Below, piece after piece: positions 1 through 7,675 of a stretch of DNA of 64,000 nt. Every line of letters begins with the position of its first letter. The stretch's first letter is position 1. The DNA lies in NCBI RefSeq assembly GCF_009659625.1, contig NZ_VOIW01000001.1, positions 992,001 through 1,056,000 of the forward strand, written 5' to 3'. A program made the position numbers and the translations under genes. Below the pieces are notes generated by a model, which worked only from the letters and a program-made list of their open reading frames with translations, did no database searches and was not told the DNA's origin. The DNA is from Pseudomonas haemolytica (lineage in GTDB: Bacteria; Pseudomonadota; Gammaproteobacteria; Pseudomonadales; Pseudomonadaceae).

Positions 1-96
1 CATTACACGCGTGCCAATGCGGGTGGTGAGAATGTCGGTGATTGCCTGACTGATGTGCTCGCGCTCGCTGATGGCGCCGCCGGTATGTCGGTTCAT
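1..96 (-). CDS. P2 gpW-like baseplate protein, partial (N-terminus only)
   Basis: The reverse strand from 96 to the window edge reads MNRHTGGAISEREHISQAIT and continues with a stretch ending in GTRVM. This is the typical N-terminus of P2 gpW / gp25-family baseplate wedge proteins. Only 32 codons are present. Its ATG overlaps the TGA of the V gene (ATGA), so the two are probably translationally coupled, as in P2 where W follows V. The rest of the tail operon (J, I, H and so on in P2) would lie to the left of the window. Confidence 0.75.
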   Translation of the reverse strand, partial: MNRHTGGAISEREHISQAITDILTTRIGTRVM

Positions 97-671
97 GATG
101 GGATGGGCACCCCGGATTGGTCGCCACCGGCCTTGACCCCGGAGTGCGGGTGCGTGACCAAGCTGACGCCGGCTGCGATCACATCAATAGAAACCTGGAC
201 CTGGCCGGTGACGGTCTGATTCCCGGTTTGGATGTAGTCGCCCTGGTGCGTGATGTCGCCTACCAGGTTGATACCTCCCTTGCTGATCAGATTGGTGGTG
301 CCGCCGTCGACCAGCGTGGCATTGAGGTGATGGGCAATGCTGTCGTACTCGATCACCGTGCCGTCGGCGTAGGTGCGGCGGTGCAGGCCGGCGCGGTTAC
401 CGTTGGCCGGGACATGGTCGCTGAATACGCCTGTCACGACGATGCCGTTGGCGAGCTGGCCGGACGGGCTGAGCAGGATCACCTGCTCGCCGACGGTGGG
501 CGGGTCCCATTCGCGGTCAGATCCGGCGCGTCCCGCGAGCCAGGGCAGCCAGGCGGTGGTCAGCTTTCCGGTTGTTACCTGCACGCGCGGGGGCTCCATC
601 TGCACGGCGGCGATGACGCCGAAGCGGATGAGGTTTTCGAGCAGGCGGGCGAGGGCGGCTAAGTCGTTCAT
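93..671 (-). CDS. P2 gpV-like baseplate assembly protein / tail spike
   Basis: 192 aa. In P2, gpV is the trimeric central spike of the baseplate that pierces the outer membrane. The N-terminal half (about residues 15-90) carries the OB-fold-like domain with a VGEQV-x-LLSPSG stretch. The C-terminal half has the short polar beta repeats of a spike (GGTTNLISKGGINLVGDI). It ends in THPHSG, matching the HxH iron-binding tip of gpV spikes. ATG 671 is the first gene of a leftward tail operon (V-W onward), with a 21-bp dyad at 718-738 just upstream. The next gene, W, overlaps it by 4 nt. Confidence 0.85.
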   Translation of the reverse strand: MNDLAALARLLENLIRFGVIAAVQMEPPRVQVTTGKLTTAWLPWLAGRAGSDREWDPPTVGEQVILLSPSGQLANGIVVTGVFSDHVPANGNRAGLHRRTYADGTVIEYDSIAHHLNATLVDGGTTNLISKGGINLVGDITHQGDYIQTGNQTVTGQVQVSIDVIAAGVSLVTHPHSGVKAGGDQSGVPIPS

Positions 672-717
672 GGCGCCGATGGTGGCGCCACGCGCGTGCG
701 GGCGCAGCTTCGGCGCC

Positions 718-738
718 TTGTAGGAGGGGGATCTACAG
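718..738. promoter_or_regulatory. Dyad site upstream of V: likely Ogr/Delta-type late-promoter activator site
   Basis: The sequence reads TTGTAG-N6-GATCTACA-G. An almost identical 21-bp element sits between O and P at 7676-7696, sharing the outer blocks TTGTAG and GATCTACA. The gap to the V start codon is 46 bp, the same as the gap from the second copy to the P start codon. P2 late promoters (PV, PO, PP) are switched on by Ogr at TGT/ACA dyads, so the role fits by position. The spacing here (TGT-N13-ACA) is one base longer than the P2 form I recall. It also overlaps the end of gene S. Confidence 0.55.
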
Positions 739-1191
739 TGTCAGGTGGGCCAACAAGCTGTCGCGGATCAGATCAAGGTCTTCGTCCGTAAAGCCCAGTA
801 CCTCGCGTTGTTCGTAGCGCACTTCGGGCGCGTCACGTTCCGCGCGGTCTTTCAAACCGAATTGGTGCACCCTGGCGATGCGGGAGATTCGCCCTGTGAA
901 ACCCACGGTCACAGCGTTGCTATCGCCTCGGGCCTTCATGTAGGTCGCGGTACGCAGCTTTTTGAACATCTCAACTTTGCGCCGGATGCGGCCTTGCTTG
1001 CCGCGCAAGTCGCGCTTTTTTCGTGGTGCGAACTTGCTGCCGTCCGGGTTTTGTTGTGTCAGCACCCGCTTTTGCTGGCTGCGCCGCAGTTCCTGGCCGA
1101 TGGATCGGGCGAGCTGATTGCGGGCGGCTGGCTGGAGTTGCTCCAGCAGGCCGGACGCCCAAGTCTCCAGGGCTTCAAGCTTACTTGTCAT
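733..1191 (-). CDS. P2 gpS-like tail completion / virion morphogenesis protein
   Basis: 152 aa, close to P2 gpS in length. In P2, gpS works with gpR to finish the tail and join it to the head. The protein has an amphipathic N-terminus, a very basic middle (SKFAPRKKRDLRGKQGRIRRK, residues about 52-72) and the family's VGFTGRISRIARVHQFGL block. It is followed by a R-YE-R-LGFT-ED stretch that ends the family domain. The start overlaps the end of R by 11 nt. It is the last gene of the leftward O-to-S operon. Confidence 0.85.
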   Translation of the reverse strand: MTSKLEALETWASGLLEQLQPAARNQLARSIGQELRRSQQKRVLTQQNPDGSKFAPRKKRDLRGKQGRIRRKVEMFKKLRTATYMKARGDSNAVTVGFTGRISRIARVHQFGLKDRAERDAPEVRYEQREVLGFTDEDLDLIRDSLLAHLTL

Positions 1192-1663
1192 CAGGCACTA
1201 CCCATTCGCCGGCATTACCTTCGGAGCCTGGCACCCAATTCGGATCGAGGTAACCTGCCACTCGCTGCGGCTCGCCGGCATGCTTCACGGTTGTATTGCC
1301 TTGTGCATCGGTGCCTACCACCACCCGCTCTGTCAGGCGCAATGTGAGGCCGAGATCCACCTTGTCTTTATCGAGAATGTCGGCTTCGAACTGAATACCG
1401 GTCTGCATTTTTTCGTAGTTTTCCAGCAGCTCCGGTTGGTTGACACTGATCCACCCCAGCACGGGCAGCATCACGCTGTCAGGGTGCCCCGCGAAGGCGG
1501 TCATGATGATCTGTAGATCGTAGCTGTACTCAAAAGAAAAGGTCGCCGCAGCAGTGCAGCGGACCTTGCCGTTGTCGATGAAAATCAGCAACCGGTCGGG
1601 GTTGTTCTGGAACTCGGCTACGGTGTCCAGCAGGTGAGCGCGGAGGCTCTCGGGCTTGTTCAT
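1181..1663 (-). CDS. P2 gpR-like tail completion protein
   Basis: 160 aa. It begins MNKPESLRAHLLDTVAEF and contains FIDNGKVRCTAAATFSFEYSY and PVLGWISVNQPEL. These match the P2 gpR pattern (KPDSLR, FVDNG, SFE, VPVLAWLRENQP). Family role: tail completion together with gpS. ATG 1663 overlaps the TGA of the Rz1-like gene (ATGA). The gene order lysB/lysC-R-S is that of P2. Confidence 0.85.
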   Translation of the reverse strand: MNKPESLRAHLLDTVAEFQNNPDRLLIFIDNGKVRCTAAATFSFEYSYDLQIIMTAFAGHPDSVMLPVLGWISVNQPELLENYEKMQTGIQFEADILDKDKVDLGLTLRLTERVVVGTDAQGNTTVKHAGEPQRVAGYLDPNWVPGSEGNAGEWVVPDDK

Positions 1664-1917
1664 GGATGGGCCTGCTGGTGTTTGTAGACCATGTCGACCT
1701 GTGTGGCGCAGTCGGCCCAGGCGGCTTCGGCGCGGTCTTCGTCGGTGAGCAGGTCACCGTTGCTGGCTGGGCTTGTCGCTGGCAGCTGGCACGGCACCAC
1801 GGCCGGACAGCCAGTCACGGTAAGCTGCGGCGCCGGTGAGGGCGGGGCGTTCGCGCAGCCGGCGAGCAACGTCAGGCAGAGGCTGAGCAGCCCAGTCGCG
1901 TAGTTCGTCGTTTTCAC
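1660..1917 (-). CDS. Outer-membrane spanin (Rz1 / P2 LysC-like lipoprotein)
   Basis: 85 aa from a GTG start. The N-terminus has a hydrophobic core followed by the lipobox LAGC (lipidated Cys21). The mature part is proline-rich (NAPPSPAPQLTVTGCP), as is usual for Rz1. Most of it lies inside the Rz-like gene in another frame (1754-1917 are shared), the classic nested spanin arrangement. Together they fuse inner and outer membranes in the last step of lysis. GTG rather than ATG is the only start upstream of the lipobox that I can see in frame. Confidence 0.8.
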   Translation of the reverse strand: MKTTNYATGLLSLCLTLLAGCANAPPSPAPQLTVTGCPAVVPCQLPATSPASNGDLLTDEDRAEAAWADCATQVDMVYKHQQAHP

Positions 1918-2203
1918 GTTTCAGTTCCTCTATGGTTCGTGCGCGTTTTGCTAGGGCCTGGCGCAGTTGATCCTGCTGGGCGCGCAGAGTTGACTGGTTT
2001 TCGCGCTCTTGCTTCAGCGTGGCGGTGAGCGTGGTGGCGGTCGCCAGATTGCGGTCGGCGTCGTCGCGGGCCGTCTTGGCTGCACTCTTTGCCAGGTCTG
2101 CTTGGCTTTGGGCGGTGTTAATGCGCTGTTGCTGGCCCCAAATCAGCAGCGCCAGGGCTCCGAGCAGGGCAATGCCGTACAGGGCCTGGCGCAGGGTGCT
2201 CAC
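1754..2203 (-). CDS. Inner-membrane spanin (Rz / P2 LysB-like)
   Basis: 149 aa. It has an N-terminal membrane segment (about residues 7-23, YGIALLGALALLIWG) followed by a long coiled-coil-prone periplasmic region rich in Q, A, E and K to about residue 110. The C-terminal tail (LRERPALTGAAAYRDWLSGRG) resembles i-spanins of Pseudomonas P2-like phages. The start is GTG at 2203, whose GTGA overlaps the stop of the upstream small gene. The nested Rz1-like gene in a second frame confirms the assignment. Confidence 0.82.
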   Translation of the reverse strand: MSTLRQALYGIALLGALALLIWGQQQRINTAQSQADLAKSAAKTARDDADRNLATATTLTATLKQERENQSTLRAQQDQLRQALAKRARTIEELKRENDELRDWAAQPLPDVARRLRERPALTGAAAYRDWLSGRGAVPAASDKPSQQR

Positions 2204-2403
2204 GCGCGGTACCAGCCGAGTTTGTTCATGGCAGCGGTGTCGAGCTGCTTAATCGGGCCGCGCACGATTACAGCCCTTGCGTTGTTCATCAGCTGGATGC
2301 ACTCGGCCAGCCGTACCATGTCGTCCTGTTCGGTCGATTCCGGGACCACCAAAAGGTCACCGTCCTGCACTCGCAGCTTCTGAACCGCTTTAAAGTCGAT
2401 CAT
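2200..2403 (-). CDS. Small lysis-cassette protein of unknown function (paralogue of the next gene upstream)
   Basis: 67 aa from ATG 2403. It has no signal peptide or membrane helix. It contains LRVQDGDLLVVPESTEQDDM and ends LDTAAMNKLGWYRA. The neighbouring gene at 2400-2654 ends LDEAAMNALGWYRA and has the same layout (hydrophobic D-x-LL-x-P, then E-x-x-x-x-M, then a VRG strand). The two are therefore tandem paralogues. ATGA coupling joins it to that gene, and GTGA coupling joins it to the spanin gene. I do not recognise the family. It sits between endolysin and spanin genes, but no lysis role can be read from the sequence. Confidence 0.65.
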   Translation of the reverse strand: MIDFKAVQKLRVQDGDLLVVPESTEQDDMVRLAECIQLMNNARAVIVRGPIKQLDTAAMNKLGWYRA

Positions 2404-2654
2404 TTGTGCTGACTCTCCGGTGCGCGGTACCAACCAAGTGCGTTCATCGCGGCTTCGTCCAGTAACTGAACATCACCCCGGACAGCCAGGGTGTGATGGG
2501 GAAGCATGTAACCTGCCGCACTCACGATTTTCTGCATTTCTTCGTTGGTGGTCTCAGCGGGGAGCAGCAGTACGTCAAATGGCCTTGGGCGAAGGACGGC
2601 GAGCTTTTCGAACAGCTCGTGATAAGGAAAACGCTGAGGCAATGGAGTGCTCAT
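2400..2654 (-). CDS. Small lysis-cassette protein of unknown function (paralogue of the next gene downstream)
   Basis: 84 aa from ATG 2654, chosen because a purine-rich AAGGGGTGG lies just upstream and the ATG overlaps the endolysin stop (ATGA). The protein is soluble-looking: an N-terminal YHELFEKLAVLRPRPFDVLLLP, then ETTNEEMQKIV, TLAVRGDVQLL and the motif LDEAAMNALGWYRA. The same C-terminal motif closes the adjacent 67-aa protein. This points to a local duplication. Function is unknown. Confidence 0.65.
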   Translation of the reverse strand: MSTPLPQRFPYHELFEKLAVLRPRPFDVLLLPAETTNEEMQKIVSAAGYMLPHHTLAVRGDVQLLDEAAMNALGWYRAPESQHK

Positions 2655-3496
2655 GCCGCCACCCCTTGCCCGCACTCGCAACTGGCGTGCCGCTCATAGG
2701 CGCGTTGAAGCTTGGTGTCGTAGAGATTGCGCAGGTAGTCCGGGCCGTTGTAGAGACGGGCAAACTCGGCCCATTTGCGGGCTTTCAGGGCCTTGTGCAG
2801 CACCGAGTCCGTCTCGATGAAGCGGGTGAAGGTGTCGAATTGCTGCGATTCGCCGGCACTCATTGCCGCCACAAAGTCCTGCACGCTGGCATAGCCAAGA
2901 CGTTGCCAGTGATAGCCCATGATTTGGAAGGCGCCCCAGGAGGCCGATTCCAGCGCGGCCGTGTCGTCGATCTGGCGGGCCATCGCCAGGCGCTGGTGCT
3001 CGGCGGTACCGCCGACATAACCACCGGCCTTCGGATTGACCAGGGCGGGATTGGTCGCGGCGAGTTCATCGGCATGCCGCTTGATCTCCGCTGGATCATC
3101 ACCTGGGTGTCGAACCTTCGCGAGCTGTCGGTACATGACGTGCCGTTCGAACAGGATCACCGGCTTGCCGTTTTCCAGGAAGCCTTTGCCTTTCGATTCC
3201 ACTTCGTTGACGGCGTAGATAGTCGCCAGCGGCACGCCGAGGCGTTCAGCAGCGGTTACCAGGTCTTGGTTGCGCAGCAGTTCGGCACAATCGCCGCCTG
3301 CCAGGCTGGATTGGGTCTTGGTGCCGGCAACGCCATCGGCTACCAAGCCAACTTTCAACTGGTAGGCGCGTACGGCGATCTCGGTGGCGTCACCGTAGTG
3401 GCCGTCCGGTACCAGGTTGGCACCGTACCTGTTGAGGTTCTTTTGCAGAATAAGCACCGCCTGCGAGCGGTCGCCGTGGCGAAGGGTGGTGGTCAT
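2651..3496 (-). CDS. Phage endolysin: peptidoglycan-binding domain plus N-acetylmuramidase
   Basis: 281 aa. Residues about 5-65 form a peptidoglycan-binding type 1 domain (VLILQKNLNRYG, DGHYGDATEIAVRAYQ, VADGVAGTKTQ). From about residue 78 to the end is an N-acetylmuramidase (DUF3380-type) domain: IYAVNEVESKG with the probable catalytic Glu98/Glu100, PVILFERHVMYRQL, SWGAFQIMGYHW and ARLYNGPDY. It cleaves the glycan backbone during lysis. There is no signal peptide, so release should depend on a holin. ATGA overlaps join it to the holin-like gene upstream and to the small gene downstream. Confidence 0.9.
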   Translation of the reverse strand: MTTTLRHGDRSQAVLILQKNLNRYGANLVPDGHYGDATEIAVRAYQLKVGLVADGVAGTKTQSSLAGGDCAELLRNQDLVTAAERLGVPLATIYAVNEVESKGKGFLENGKPVILFERHVMYRQLAKVRHPGDDPAEIKRHADELAATNPALVNPKAGGYVGGTAEHQRLAMARQIDDTAALESASWGAFQIMGYHWQRLGYASVQDFVAAMSAGESQQFDTFTRFIETDSVLHKALKARKWAEFARLYNGPDYLRNLYDTKLQRAYERHASCECGQGVAA

Positions 3497-3771
3497 GCAC
3501 TGGGCCTCAACAGGGCGGCGACGTTGCCGCGTGAACGGAAAATCAGGATGCAGAGCAGCACGATGGCTGCGGCCTGGCCGAAGCTCGTCGGCTGACGGTC
3601 CAGTAGGATTTCCAGACCGCAGATGCAGAGCACTCCGCCAAACAGGCTTGCCAGCAGGGAGATGCTGCGCCGGTAACGCGCATCCCCCCGGGTGTAACAG
3701 GCCAGGCGCAGAGCGCTCAGCAAGTAGGCGATTGCCGCGATCAACTGCACGGCCAGTTCGATGTTCGGCAT
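3493..3771 (-). CDS. Three-helix holin-like membrane protein
   Basis: 92 aa, with about three hydrophobic helices: residues about 6-24, 38-57 and 66-82. It has basic residues between them (YTRGDARYRR) and a basic tail. Size, topology and position directly before the endolysin fit the phage holin family 3 group. The gene begins one base after the stop of the 117-aa membrane protein upstream and overlaps the endolysin start. One of the two membrane proteins is likely the holin and the other an antiholin or accessory. Which is which cannot be told. Confidence 0.7.
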   Translation of the reverse strand: MPNIELAVQLIAAIAYLLSALRLACYTRGDARYRRSISLLASLFGGVLCICGLEILLDRQPTSFGQAAAIVLLCILIFRSRGNVAALLRPSA

Positions 3772-3772
3772 A

Positions 3773-4126
3773 TCAGGTGCCCCCTCGGATGCGACGCCAG
3801 ATGTCCCAGATGTCCGCCTTTTCCACCCACACCATCAGTTTGATGCTGATCGGGATGACCACCAGGGCGCAGAGGAAAGCGCTACCGCCGCTGGTGATGA
3901 ACGGAATTGCTTGCAAGGCCATGGGGGCGAACAGGTAGCCTACCCCGGCCGATAGGAACAGAGAGCCCAGGCGCTGCCAGACCTTGAGGTCGCGCTTGGT
4001 GCTGGTGACCAGCCAAGCGCCGAGGATGGCGCCGAACAGCGCCCCGTCGTCGATGACTGGCGTGACGCTCGCCAGGCCCAGGCCAATAAGCAGGCCGGAC
4101 ACAACGCTGGAAGTCGGATCAGCCAT
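3773..4126 (-). CDS. Holin-like membrane protein
   Basis: 117 aa, with hydrophobic segments at about residues 7-24, 28-42, 53-73 and 78-98. The C-terminus is charged (VEKADIWDIWRRIRGG). It follows gpX, at the position of the holin gene Y in P2, although it is longer than P2 Y (93 aa). Proteins of this type are commonly annotated as putative phage holins in Pseudomonas P2-like prophages. It is followed at once by the 92-aa holin-like gene. Confidence 0.6.
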   Translation of the reverse strand: MADPTSSVVSGLLIGLGLASVTPVIDDGALFGAILGAWLVTSTKRDLKVWQRLGSLFLSAGVGYLFAPMALQAIPFITSGGSAFLCALVVIPISIKLMVWVEKADIWDIWRRIRGGT

Positions 4127-4153
4127 GGTGTGGGTTTCCTTGGTAGCAGTGGG

Positions 4154-4366
4154 TCAGTCCCATAGGTTCACCATCTGCCGTTGGGGCGCGCTGGTTTGGG
4201 CTTCGGGCATGTTGATAACGAGGCCTTGTGGCAGGACGGGGCCGTAGTCGGCCAGGCCGGGGTTCGCCTGCAGCACTGCTTCGGTGACGCCTGCGGTTCG
4301 GCCGTAATACCGCCAGCACAGGGCGTCGACGGTGTCGTTTTGATTGGCGCGGACGGCGACGGCCAT
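4154..4366 (-). CDS. P2 gpX-like tail protein
   Basis: 70 aa. It contains NDTVDALCWRYYGRTAGVTEAVLQANPGLA and LPQGLVINMPE, the LysM-like layout of the tail protein X family (P2 gpX is 67 aa). Family role: baseplate/tail assembly. The ATG overlaps the stop of gpL. Gene order L-X-holin is that of P2. Confidence 0.88.
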   Translation of the reverse strand: MAVAVRANQNDTVDALCWRYYGRTAGVTEAVLQANPGLADYGPVLPQGLVINMPEAQTSAPQRQMVNLWD

Positions 4367-4827
4367 CAGATCAGCTCCACGGTGGTGCGGCTTTTTTCGA
4401 GAAAGTCACGCACCGCCCAACGCAGATCGCGGCGGTAGTCATCGATGGTAGGTGCGACCTCCTCGGCCTTGTTGTTGCCGGTGTTGGTGGCGCTGTAGTC
4501 GCGAAAGCGCTCGCAGACTTCGGCGCCGGTACCGGCCTCGATCGCGCGGCGGTAGAGGTGAGCCTTTACCGATACGTCTTTGATCCGATCACCTGGTACA
4601 GCGTCCAACGTGGCGTAACCAGCTGCCTGTTGAGCTGCTCGCCAGTCACTCAGCTCGCGGTTGAGGTTGATAGCGGCAGAGATCACGGCGGTCTCCAAGC
4701 GGGCTGGGGTGACGCTGGCGTCGATGCGCAGGGTGGCGCGCAGGCTATCCAGGTCAATCGACGGCCAGAACGGGTCGGTGTTGATGTGGCCGCTGGCAAC
4801 GGTGCCGCTGGCTACAAATGCGCTCAT
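4366..4827 (-). CDS. P2 gpL-like head completion / stabilisation protein
   Basis: 153 aa. It contains FWPSIDLDSLRATLRIDASVTPARLETAVISA and DYRRDLRWAVRDFLEKSRTTVELI. These correspond to P2 gpL (FFPDIDPKRVRERMRLEQTVAPARL and DELWRDMRWAVARIQ). It closes the filled head and connects it to the tail. A 100-nt spacer (4828-4927) separates it from M, more than elsewhere in this tightly packed operon. A 35-codon reading frame without a standard start runs through that spacer and ends at the L start codon; I do not call it a gene. Confidence 0.87.
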   Translation of the reverse strand: MSAFVASGTVASGHINTDPFWPSIDLDSLRATLRIDASVTPARLETAVISAAINLNRELSDWRAAQQAAGYATLDAVPGDRIKDVSVKAHLYRRAIEAGTGAEVCERFRDYSATNTGNNKAEEVAPTIDDYRRDLRWAVRDFLEKSRTTVELI

Positions 4828-4927
4828 GAGACTGCACTCGGAAATAGGTCGCCGGTGGTCGGGGCTTCACGTTCAGGAGGAGCGGCCTGGCCGATCCGCC
4901 CCGAGCCGGCGGGGTGCGTGGGGACGC

Positions 4928-5647
4928 TCAGTCAGCTGCCGGAGCAGCGTATTTTTTGAGGAGACGCTCGACGCGCTCCAAATCCTTCTTGCCACCGCAG
5001 TTGGTGTTCAGCTCGATGGCACGGGACAGATATTTTTTCGAGGACTCCAGGTGACACAGGGCGGCCACCTTGCTTTCCGATGTGTCGTCGTCCGAAACCA
5101 TCTCTGCGAACGCTTTGCCCAGGGCCAGATGCAGCTTGGCTTTAGCCTGGTCGGGCATGTCTTCTTCACCCGCGATTTGCTCAGTACGCAGCAGCAGCTT
5201 CACGTCGAACGTGCCACCGGCCTTCTGCGCCTTCAGGGCGACTTCGGCAATTTCTTCGGCAACGATGGTGCCGGTAGTGCGTTCGAAGCGGTCAGGCATG
5301 AGCAAGGCGTGCTGGATGACGTACTCGGCAATGTCCAGGGCGCCGGCAAAGTCGCCGGCATCCATTCGCCAAACCATTAAAGTGGTTAGCACCTGGTCCT
5401 GCGCGCCTTTGCCGCCTGCCAGCACGCCTTCCACGTATGGGACGTATTCGGGCAGCAGTTGCTTTTTCAGCTCTGCTTTGCCCTCGGTGGACTGCACCTG
5501 TTTCAGGCGCAAGTAGTCCTGCTGGAGCTTCGCCAGGTGCAGTTCGTAAACAGTGGAACCTTCCATGGTCATGGCTGGTCCGGCCACAGCAGCCGCTGCA
5601 ACGGCTGCTGTGATGCGCTGGAAGTGACGACGGCAAGGGTTGGTCAT
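4928..5647 (-). CDS. P2 gpM-like terminase small subunit / endonuclease
   Basis: 239 aa. The N-terminus PCRRHFQRITAAVAAAAVAG and the middle LTTLMVWRMDAGDFAGALDIAEYVIQHALLMPDRFERTTGTIVAEEIAEVA are characteristic of P2 gpM. The C-terminal helical part (YLSRAIELNTNCGGKKDLERVERLLKKY) is also family-like. It recognises and cuts cos DNA together with gpP. It follows the capsid gene after 11 nt. Confidence 0.9.
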   Translation of the reverse strand: MTNPCRRHFQRITAAVAAAAVAGPAMTMEGSTVYELHLAKLQQDYLRLKQVQSTEGKAELKKQLLPEYVPYVEGVLAGGKGAQDQVLTTLMVWRMDAGDFAGALDIAEYVIQHALLMPDRFERTTGTIVAEEIAEVALKAQKAGGTFDVKLLLRTEQIAGEEDMPDQAKAKLHLALGKAFAEMVSDDDTSESKVAALCHLESSKKYLSRAIELNTNCGGKKDLERVERLLKKYAAPAAD

Positions 5648-5658
5648 GGTTGCTCGCC

Positions 5659-6666
5659 TTAGCTCAGGGTGATGTTTTCGGCCATGGCAGCGCAGCCAAG
5701 GTCTTCGATCACGTAGGCTTCATTGACCGACTCGTAGTTTTCAATACGGTCGCGTTTGGCGTTATCCACCACCGTGCGGCGGCGGGTGCCTTCCTGCCAG
5801 TAGATCGACAGGTTGTCGAGGCGGGTAACCAGCAGGCCGTTCGGCGGGAAGTGAGGCACTCGCACCGCCGGCAGGTTGCCGATGCGCTTCTGGCTGGTGA
5901 CGATATCGGCCGCAAGCATTTCGGTCGGCGCTTGGGTTTTGTTGATGATCGGGAAGTACTTGTCGGCCAGCAGCTGGCGACCGCAGATCACCACCAGGTC
6001 AGTATCTTCCTGGTACCAGGGCTCGATGAACTCGTTGACCATGCTCACGACCAGGGCGTCGATGTTTTCGAAGTCTTTGCCCGCGCCGATCTGGATCTTG
6101 CCGCTGCCGTCGACCACTTCTTTCATAACGCGTGCAGGGTTCTCCAGGCGCATCTTTTGCAGCCATCCGACGTTAACGTCCTGCAGCAGCTTGTTGATGT
6201 CCGGTTTAGAGGTCGCCGCACGGCTGGTACCGTTCCAGCCAATCATGATCCGGTTGAGCGCCTGGGCCCGGATGATGGCGTCACGGATACGCGCCTGGAA
6301 GTCTTTGAACTTGGCCCATTGATCCAGCTTCTGGTAACGCAGGCCCGTATCGAAGTTGGTTTGGGTGCAGGTGTAACTACGGTTGTCGAGGCCGGTAGGA
6401 TCGCGTGGCTCGCGGTCTTGCTGAGTGGTATCGGTGGTGCCGGCAATAGTGCCGTCGATACCGATGCCGATTTTTTCGCCCGACTGCTCGGATACACCGT
6501 AGACGTTGATCGAGCTGAGAAACGCGCTCGACTCCTGCATACGGGTTTCCAATGTCTGGGCAACGGATGGAGCGGCTGTGAATTTGGTGGTGACGTCGCT
6601 CACGCCGTGCAATTGGGCGAGTTGTTGCAGGTAAGCGTTGAAAAGAACGCGAGTATCGTTACGCAT
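5659..6666 (-). CDS. P2 gpN-like major capsid protein
   Basis: 335 aa, close to the 357 aa of the P2 capsid precursor. It begins MRNDTRVLFNAYLQQLAQLHGV, the family's usual start, and includes FLSSINVYGVSEQSGEKIGIG, NRIMIGWNGTSRA and LLADKYFPIINKTQAPTEMLAADIV. HK97-fold shell protein; in P2 it is matured by the gpO protease. It lies between the scaffold O and terminase M genes, as expected. Confidence 0.92.
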   Translation of the reverse strand: MRNDTRVLFNAYLQQLAQLHGVSDVTTKFTAAPSVAQTLETRMQESSAFLSSINVYGVSEQSGEKIGIGIDGTIAGTTDTTQQDREPRDPTGLDNRSYTCTQTNFDTGLRYQKLDQWAKFKDFQARIRDAIIRAQALNRIMIGWNGTSRAATSKPDINKLLQDVNVGWLQKMRLENPARVMKEVVDGSGKIQIGAGKDFENIDALVVSMVNEFIEPWYQEDTDLVVICGRQLLADKYFPIINKTQAPTEMLAADIVTSQKRIGNLPAVRVPHFPPNGLLVTRLDNLSIYWQEGTRRRTVVDNAKRDRIENYESVNEAYVIEDLGCAAMAENITLS

Positions 6667-6711
6667 GGTGTTCTCCGATGTTCCTTGGCTGGGTGTTGTC
6701 CGTGATCTGGA

Positions 6712-7590
6712 TCAGCAGTCGGTGACGAGTGCGCCGTCACCGCCCGTAGCCGGCGGGCGAACGGAGTACTGCGGTTTCTGGCCGGTGGTGTCCGGGGTTT
6801 TTTCGAGCTGTTGAACCAACGCGGTGAAGTCGGCAGACAGCTTCTCGTGAGCGGTCTGCAGCTTTTCGCGGGCGGTTTTTTCGGCGGTAAAGGCTTCGCC
6901 CTGACCGGCGACATGCTCGGCCATGGCTTCAACAGCCTCGCCGAGTTCAGTGAATAGAGCGGCGTCCTTGCCTTCCTTGTCCTTGCTCTTGCCGAGTAGG
7001 TCGAGAACGCGGGTAAACAGGCCTGCGACTTTGCCGCCTTCGTCCTCAATTTCTTCGAATTCAAGTTCGATTTCGACGACCTCAGAGAAGAGGTTGCCGG
7101 GATCGCGTTTGCGACTGGTCAGCGGGTTCATGTCCGGGTGCTGGGCGCTGAACGTCAGCATCTCGGTGCCCAGACTGGCCGGGGTATCGGTAACGGCGAT
7201 GCCGTCCAAATAGGCGCGGCCGGTGTCGGCAAATTTCGGCCGAATCTCGATGCTGGTGTACAGCTTCTGCCGTGCTTTGTTCATAGCGATCAGGTCGGAG
7301 GTCGGTTCGATTTGCGCGAACAAGGCCAATTTTTTAGCCCCGGCAATCTCGACCTCTTCCGTCTTCAGCGCGACGACATCGCCGTAAGCGCGGAAAGGGC
7401 TATCCGGCAGCAAGCTGCGCATGTGCTCAATCCAAACCCGCGCACCGTAGGTGTTCTGGCTGTAGGTTTCGGCAGCGTCGACCAACCATTGGCGCTCGAT
7501 CTGACGACCATCGGTGGTGGCGCCTTCAACGGCGACGCGGAAGAACTTGGAGCGTTGTTTCTTGGCTGGGTTGTCGGTTTTGCCGGCCAT
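6712..7590 (-). CDS. P2 gpO-like capsid scaffold and maturation protease
   Basis: 292 aa from ATG 7590, which has GAGG about 9 nt upstream. A longer reading frame to 7665 exists, but gpO proteins start like this one (RSKFFRVAVEGATTDGR). The N-terminal domain is the serine protease (YGARVWIEHMRSLLPDSPFRAYGDVV, KLYTSIEIRPKFADTG, TDTPASLGTEML). The C-terminal part is the helical scaffold domain, ending TGGDGALVTDC as in P2 (TGGGGDALMTNC). It is the first gene of the leftward head/lysis/tail-completion operon. Confidence 0.9.
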   Translation of the reverse strand: MAGKTDNPAKKQRSKFFRVAVEGATTDGRQIERQWLVDAAETYSQNTYGARVWIEHMRSLLPDSPFRAYGDVVALKTEEVEIAGAKKLALFAQIEPTSDLIAMNKARQKLYTSIEIRPKFADTGRAYLDGIAVTDTPASLGTEMLTFSAQHPDMNPLTSRKRDPGNLFSEVVEIELEFEEIEDEGGKVAGLFTRVLDLLGKSKDKEGKDAALFTELGEAVEAMAEHVAGQGEAFTAEKTAREKLQTAHEKLSADFTALVQQLEKTPDTTGQKPQYSVRPPATGGDGALVTDC

Positions 7591-7675
7591 GCGTGAATCC
7601 CTCAGTGCGGTGGCAGTCTGCCTTGGCGATGAGCGCATGTTGTTGAGCGCGGGCGCGACGGGCAACGAGGCGCTG

